Below, piece after piece: positions 60,122 through 64,000 of a DNA stretch of 64,000 bases (the first letter of the stretch is position 1; each line of letters starts with the position of its first letter). The stretch covers positions 1,302,001 through 1,366,000 of the forward strand of contig CAWCXF010000007.1 in the NCBI GenBank assembly GCA_963799455.1, in the 5' to 3' direction. A program made the position numbers and the translations under genes. The notes beneath the pieces were generated by a model. That model saw only the letters and a list, made by a program, of their open reading frames with translations. It was not told the origin of the DNA and ran no database searches. The stretch comes from CAWCXF01 sp963799455. GTDB taxonomy: Bacteria; Pseudomonadota; Alphaproteobacteria; Rhodobacterales; Rhodobacteraceae.

Positions 60122-61324
60122 ATGACCACGCGCACCACGCCGCAGGACGCGAAGGCGCCGAGGCCGCGCACCACGCTCGTCCACGGCGGCACGCGGCGCT
60201 CGCGATGGGGCGAGGTGTCGGAGGCGATCTTCCTCACGCAGGGCTTCGTCTACGACTCCGCGGCGCAGGCCGAGGCGCGCTTCGAGCGCGCCGGCCCCGA
60301 CGAGTTCATCTACGCGCGCTACGGCAACCCCACGGTGCGGATGTTCGAGGAGCGCATCGCCGCCTACGAGGGCGCCGAGGACGCCTTCGCCACCGCCTCG
60401 GGCATGGCCGCGGTCTCGGGCGCGCTGACCTCCTGCCTGCGGGTGGGCGACCGCGTGGTCGCCTCGCGCGCGCTCTTCGGCTCGTGCCACTACGTGCTCG
60501 ACGAGGTGCTCAGGCGCTTCGGCGTCGAGGTCGCGTTCGTGGACGGCACCGACCCCGCCGCCTGGGAGCGGGCCCTCGCGGCCGGCGCCAAGGCGGTGTT
60601 CGTCGAGTCGATCTCGAACCCCACTCTGGAGGTGATCGACATCCCCTTCGTGGCCCGTCTCGCCCGCGAGGCGGGCGCGCTGCTGATGGTGGACAACGTG
60701 TTCGCCACGCCGGTGCTCCAGCGGACCTTCGATCTCGGCGCCGACGTGGTGATCTACTCGGCCACCAAGCACGTGGACGGGCAGGGGCGCGTGCTGGGCG
60801 GCGTGATCCTCGGCACCCGCGCGTTCGTCCGCGGCACCGTCGAGCCCTACATGAAGCACACGGGCGGCTCGATGAGCCCCTTCAACGCCTGGGTGATGCT
60901 CAAGGGCATGGAGACGCTCGACCTGCGCGTGCGCGCGCAGTCGGCCACCGCGGCGCGGCTCGCGGACGTGGCCCACGACCACCCCAAGGTCGCGCGCGTG
61001 CTCTACCCGCACCACCCCTCCCACCCCCAGCACAACCTGGCGATGGCGCAGATGGAGGCGGGCGGCACCGTGCTCTCGCTCGACCTCGGCTCGCGGCGGA
61101 GCGCCTTCGCGGCGATCGACGCGATGCGGATCCCGGTGATCTCGAACAACCTCGGCGACGCCAAGTCGATCGTCACCCACCCCGCCACCACCACGCATCA
61201 GCGCCTGGGCGCCGAGGCCCGCGCGGCGTTGGGCATCGGCGACGGCCTGATCCGCCTCAGCGCGGGGCTCGAGGACGCGGACGACCTGGCCGACGACCTG
61301 GCCGCGGCGCTCGACGCCGCCTGA
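60122..61324 (+). CDS. metZ: O-succinylhomoserine sulfhydrylase
   Basis: 400 residues, Cys/Met-metabolism PLP family. RTTLVHGGTRRSRWGEVSEAIFLTQGFVYDSAAQAEARF and YARYGNPTVRMFEERIAAYEGAE at the N-terminus. The PLP Lys is in IYSATKHVDGQGR, with ISNNLGDAKSIVTHPATTTH and IRLSAGLEDADDL at the C-terminus. Makes homocysteine from O-succinylhomoserine and sulfide. ATG 60122. Confidence 0.94.
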   Translation: MTTRTTPQDAKAPRPRTTLVHGGTRRSRWGEVSEAIFLTQGFVYDSAAQAEARFERAGPDEFIYARYGNPTVRMFEERIAAYEGAEDAFATASGMAAVSGALTSCLRVGDRVVASRALFGSCHYVLDEVLRRFGVEVAFVDGTDPAAWERALAAGAKAVFVESISNPTLEVIDIPFVARLAREAGALLMVDNVFATPVLQRTFDLGADVVIYSATKHVDGQGRVLGGVILGTRAFVRGTVEPYMKHTGGSMSPFNAWVMLKGMETLDLRVRAQSATAARLADVAHDHPKVARVLYPHHPSHPQHNLAMAQMEAGGTVLSLDLGSRRSAFAAIDAMRIPVISNNLGDAKSIVTHPATTTHQRLGAEARAALGIGDGLIRLSAGLEDADDLADDLAAALDAA

Positions 61325-61346
61325 GGGTCGCCCGAGGCCGGGGCTG

Positions 61347-61385
61347 GTGGCACGCGCGCACCTCACCATATAGGGTCCGTGCCAC
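61347..61385. promoter_or_regulatory. Inverted repeat around a -10-like box before folE2
   Basis: GTGGCACG (61347-61354) and CGTGCCAC (61378-61385) flank a 23-bp stretch containing TATAGG. Possible operator for folE2. It is not the AT-rich Zur box often seen upstream of folE2. Confidence 0.3.
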
Positions 61386-61414
61386 GACCGAGCGGCCGGA
61401 TCGAGAGGACGCCC

Positions 61415-62560
61415 ATGAACCAGCACGCCGGCGACCTCGCCCGCCGCCCCGAGGACCGCTCCCCCCGGCCCGGCCCGGCCCCGATCGCGGGCCGCGAGGA
61501 GGCCCAGCCCGCGCCCATGCGCGACGACGAGGCCCGCGCGCCCACGCGCGACGAGGTGGCCGAGGCCCTCTCGGTCCTCGCGCGCCATGCCGAGGCCGAC
61601 CCCGAGGGCGCGGCGGCGCGCGGGCGCCGGGCGCTCGCGCGCCGCTACCCCGAGGGCTTCGCGGCCGACGAGGCCTACCGCGCGGGCCTGCCCGACCTCC
61701 AGAACGGCCCGGCGTCCAGCATCCGCGGCGCGCGGCGCGCGATCGGCCATGCCGGCGTCTCGAACGTCCGCCTGCCGGCGCGCTTCGCCACGCCCGAGGG
61801 CGAGATGACGCTCGAGGCGCGACTCACGGCGACGGTGGCGCTCGGGGCCGAGGCCAAGGGCGTCAACATGAGCCGCCTCACCCGGCTCTTCGAGGCGCGC
61901 GCCCCCGGCCCGCTGGGCTGGGAGGCGCTCTCGGGCGTGCTCGACGCCTACATCGGCGAGGTCGGCGGCCCCGACGCGCGGCTGGCGCTGCGCACCGCCT
62001 TCCCGCTGCGCCAGCGCTCGCTGCGCTCGGGCCTCGAAGGCTGGCAGTACTACGACGCGGCCTTCGAGCTGGCCGAGGCGCGCGGCGCGCGCCTGCGCGT
62101 GCTGCATCTCGACTACGTCTACGCCTCGACCTGCCCCTGCTCGCTGGCGCTCTCCGAGCACGCCCGCGAGGCGCGCGGCCAGCTCGCCACGCCGCACTCG
62201 CAGCGCTCGCTCGCGCGGGTGAGCGTGGCGCTGGCCGAGGGCGCGGATCTCGGCGTGCCCGACCTCGTGGCGCTGATGCGGCGCGCGCTGCCGACCGAGA
62301 CCCAGGCGATCGTCAAGCGCGAGGACGAGCAGGCCTTCGCCGAGCTCAACGCCGCCCATCCGGTGTTCGTCGAGGACGCGGCGCGGCTCGTGGCCGAGGC
62401 GCTCGCCGCGGAGCCGCGCGCGGGCGACTTCCGCGTCGCGGTCTCCCATCAGGAGAGCCTGCACTCGCACGACGCGGTGGCCGTGCTGACCGAGGGGCCG
62501 ACCTTCGCCTGCGCCACGCTCGACCCGTGGGCGATGGGCACGCTCGCCCATGGCGCCTGA
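61415..62560 (+). CDS. folE2: GTP cyclohydrolase FolE2 (type IB)
   Basis: 381 residues. Converts GTP to dihydroneopterin triphosphate using varied metals. LPDLQNGPASSIRGARRAIGHAGVSNVRLP, KGVNMSRLTRLFEA (Cys/His region of the family) and YASTCPCSLALSEHA with the catalytic/metal Cys; QESLHSHDAVAV at the end. The N-terminal ~65 residues are low-complexity and longer than usual. ATG 61415 with GAGAGGA upstream; ATG 61379 is in frame but lacks a ribosome site. Confidence 0.92.
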   Translation: MNQHAGDLARRPEDRSPRPGPAPIAGREEAQPAPMRDDEARAPTRDEVAEALSVLARHAEADPEGAAARGRRALARRYPEGFAADEAYRAGLPDLQNGPASSIRGARRAIGHAGVSNVRLPARFATPEGEMTLEARLTATVALGAEAKGVNMSRLTRLFEARAPGPLGWEALSGVLDAYIGEVGGPDARLALRTAFPLRQRSLRSGLEGWQYYDAAFELAEARGARLRVLHLDYVYASTCPCSLALSEHAREARGQLATPHSQRSLARVSVALAEGADLGVPDLVALMRRALPTETQAIVKREDEQAFAELNAAHPVFVEDAARLVAEALAAEPRAGDFRVAVSHQESLHSHDAVAVLTEGPTFACATLDPWAMGTLAHGA

Positions 62561-62678
62561 GGCGGGCCGGCCCCCCCGATGACGCCGCCCCCGGACGCCC
62601 CCCGTGAGGCACCCGCGCCCCGATGACGCCCCCCGCGCCCCGATGAGGCCTCCCCGCGGGCGCGCCGTCGCGGCGAGC

Positions 62679-64000
62679 GTGCTCGACATGCGCCCCGTCG
62701 GCTACGTGATCGGCCTTCTGGTGAGCGTGCTCGGGGCCGCGATGCTGGGCCCGCTCGCGCTCGACCTCGCGGCGGGCAACGGCGAGTGGCACGTCTTCGG
62801 ATCCTCGGCGGTCGTCACCGGCCTCGTGGGCGCGCTGATGGCGCTCGCCTGCGCCAGCGGGGTGGGCTCGCGGCTGTCGATCCAGCAGACCTTCCTCATC
62901 ACCACGGGCGTGTGGGCGGTGCTGCCGCTGTTCGGCGCGGTGCCCTTCATGCTGGGCGCCACCGAGGCCTCCTTCACCGACGCCTATTTCGAGGCGATGT
63001 CGGGCCTCACCACCACCGGCGCCACCGTCTTCGTGGAGCTCGACGAGCTGCCGTCCGGGCTCCTTTTGTGGCGCGGGCTGCTGCAGTGGATGGGCGGCAT
63101 CGGCATCATCGTGGTGGCCATGGTGTTCCTGCCCGAGCTGCGCGTGGGCGGCATGCAGATCTTCCGCTCCGAGGCGTTCGAGACCTTCGGCAAGATCCTC
63201 CCCCGCGCGGGCCAGATCGCGGGCCGCATCAGCGTCATCTACCTGGCCCTGACGCTCGCCTGCGGGCTCGCCTACGCCGCGCTGGGGCTGGGCGCGCTCG
63301 ACGCGGTCGTCAGCGCCATGACGACCATCTCGACGGGGGGGTTCGCCAACACCGACGCCAGCTTCGGCGCCTACGGGCCCGGCGCGCAATACGCGTCGAG
63401 CGCCTTCATGCTGCTCGCGGCGCTGCCCTTCGTGCGCTTCGTGCAGCTCACCGCCGGCACCGCGCGCCCGCTCCTGCGCGACCCCCAGGTCCGCGCCTTC
63501 CTCGCCACCGCCCTGGCGATCGTGGCGATCCTGACCGCGTGGCGGGTGGCGTTCACCGACGCCCGTGGCGAGGAGGCGGTGCGCTCGACGCTCTTCAACG
63601 TGGTCTCGATCATGACGGGCACGGGCTACGCCAGCCGCGACTACATGCAGTGGGGCGCCTTCCCCGTCGTGGCGATGTTCTTCATCGGCCTGATCGGCGG
63701 GTGCGCGGGCTCGACCGCCTGCTCGGTCAAGGTGTTCCGCTACCAGCTCGTGCTCGCCGCCATCGCGGCCCAGATCCGCCAGATCCACCAGCCCCACGGC
63801 GTGTTCCAGGCGCGCTACGACGGCCGGCCGATCTCCGAGGACGTGATGTCCTCGGTGATGAGCTTCTTCACGCTCTTCGTCGCCTCGCTCGGCGTCTTCA
63901 CCGTGGGCCTCGGCGCCACCGGGCTCGACTTCGTGACCGCGGTCTCGGGCGCCGCGACCGCGCTGGCCAACGTCGGGCCGGGCCTGGGCGACGAGATCGG
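62679..64000 (+). CDS. trkH: Potassium uptake protein TrkH (cut by window edge)
   Basis: At least 440 residues visible. Membrane protein of the Trk/Ktr family: MRPVGYVIGLLVSVLGAAMLGP at the N-terminus, pore signatures MSGLTTTGATVF, TTISTGGFANTD and SIMTGTGYASRDY, and a fourth starting LANVGPGLG at the edge. LLQWMGGIGIIVVAMVFLPELRVGGMQIFRSE is typical TrkH. GTG 62679 (VLDMRPVGY) fits the family N-terminus; ATG 62643 and ATG 62688 are alternatives. The 118 bp upstream hold short repeats of CGCCCCGATGA. Confidence 0.93.
   Translation, partial: MLDMRPVGYVIGLLVSVLGAAMLGPLALDLAAGNGEWHVFGSSAVVTGLVGALMALACASGVGSRLSIQQTFLITTGVWAVLPLFGAVPFMLGATEASFTDAYFEAMSGLTTTGATVFVELDELPSGLLLWRGLLQWMGGIGIIVVAMVFLPELRVGGMQIFRSEAFETFGKILPRAGQIAGRISVIYLALTLACGLAYAALGLGALDAVVSAMTTISTGGFANTDASFGAYGPGAQYASSAFMLLAALPFVRFVQLTAGTARPLLRDPQVRAFLATALAIVAILTAWRVAFTDARGEEAVRSTLFNVVSIMTGTGYASRDYMQWGAFPVVAMFFIGLIGGCAGSTACSVKVFRYQLVLAAIAAQIRQIHQPHGVFQARYDGRPISEDVMSSVMSFFTLFVASLGVFTVGLGATGLDFVTAVSGAATALANVGPGLGDEI

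Noticed and set aside
59876..62689. A 937-codon minus-strand open frame opposite metZ and folE2
   Set aside because: Antisense shadow caused by high GC. Composition is His/Arg/Ala/Gly-rich without domains, while the plus strand holds two well-conserved enzymes.

Overview
The window is extremely GC-rich chromosomal DNA from an alphaproteobacterium, most likely a member of the Rhodobacterales. This is inferred from gene content: a class I PHA locus (phaZ/phaC/phasin/phaR), a DUF2842 protein, a Rhodobacter-type 2Fe-2S ferredoxin, HflKC-DegP, and a gamma-glutamyl-polyamine operon with an amino-acid-type ABC importer. Species cannot be fixed from the sequence alone. No tRNA or rRNA gene was seen.

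Layout. 1-1.6 kb: start of thrS and an ArsR-SRPBCC fusion regulator. 1.6-9.0 kb: a decaying accessory/catabolic island. It holds intact genes (alpha/beta hydrolase, two VOC proteins, SDR, SRPBCC, bicupin) mixed with ruined ones (HisD-like dehydrogenase, NTF2-like protein, MetE-II fragment fused to a hydrolase tail). 9.0-13.8 kb: PHA metabolism, phaZ divergent from phaC-phasin-phaR, with a strong inverted repeat at the phasin promoter. 13.8-23.9 kb, minus strand: a polyamine/amine utilisation operon running ABC ATPase (frameshifted), binding protein, two permeases, GS-like ligase, amidotransferase, PuuA-like ligase, FAD oxidase, a small ORF, GFA protein and class III aminotransferase. 24.0-27.8 kb: PhnD-like protein, TerB, MipA and a GluR0-like receptor channel. 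27.8-29.9 kb: pyrG and secG.

29,982-37,594 is the most interesting part. It is a 7,613-bp mobile unit bounded by 22-bp terminal inverted repeats (one mismatch) and an exact 8-bp target duplication (GCGGGGGG). An intact IS1-family-like DDE transposase sits at its right end. The cargo is less GC-rich than the host. It consists of two small overlapping genes and a two-gene operon (an unrecognised 222-aa protein plus an XRE-ImmA/IrrE metallopeptidase protein) with its own promoter and operator-like palindrome. The 222-aa gene has been split by an IS1182-type element, which was itself split by an IS66 element. Removing the insertions restores the reading frame exactly. The unit landed in the divergent secG/purA promoter region.

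37.7-64 kb: mostly housekeeping genes, purA, DUF2842, a TPK-like kinase, a type III polyketide synthase with a frameshifted ICMT-like methyltransferase, rpiA, gor, hflK-hflC-degP, ferredoxin, purD, xseA, ftsY, a DMT transporter, yciB, a GST with a hydrolase, metZ, folE2 and the start of trkH. The intergenic DNA of this part carries minisatellites. It also holds a curious five-unit repeat array with near-constant 38-40 nt spacers (54,166-54,443).

Several genes that otherwise look intact carry a single-base frameshift (ABC ATPase, ICMT, a secreted protein, a small hypothetical). These may be base-calling errors in very GC-rich DNA or recent inactivation.
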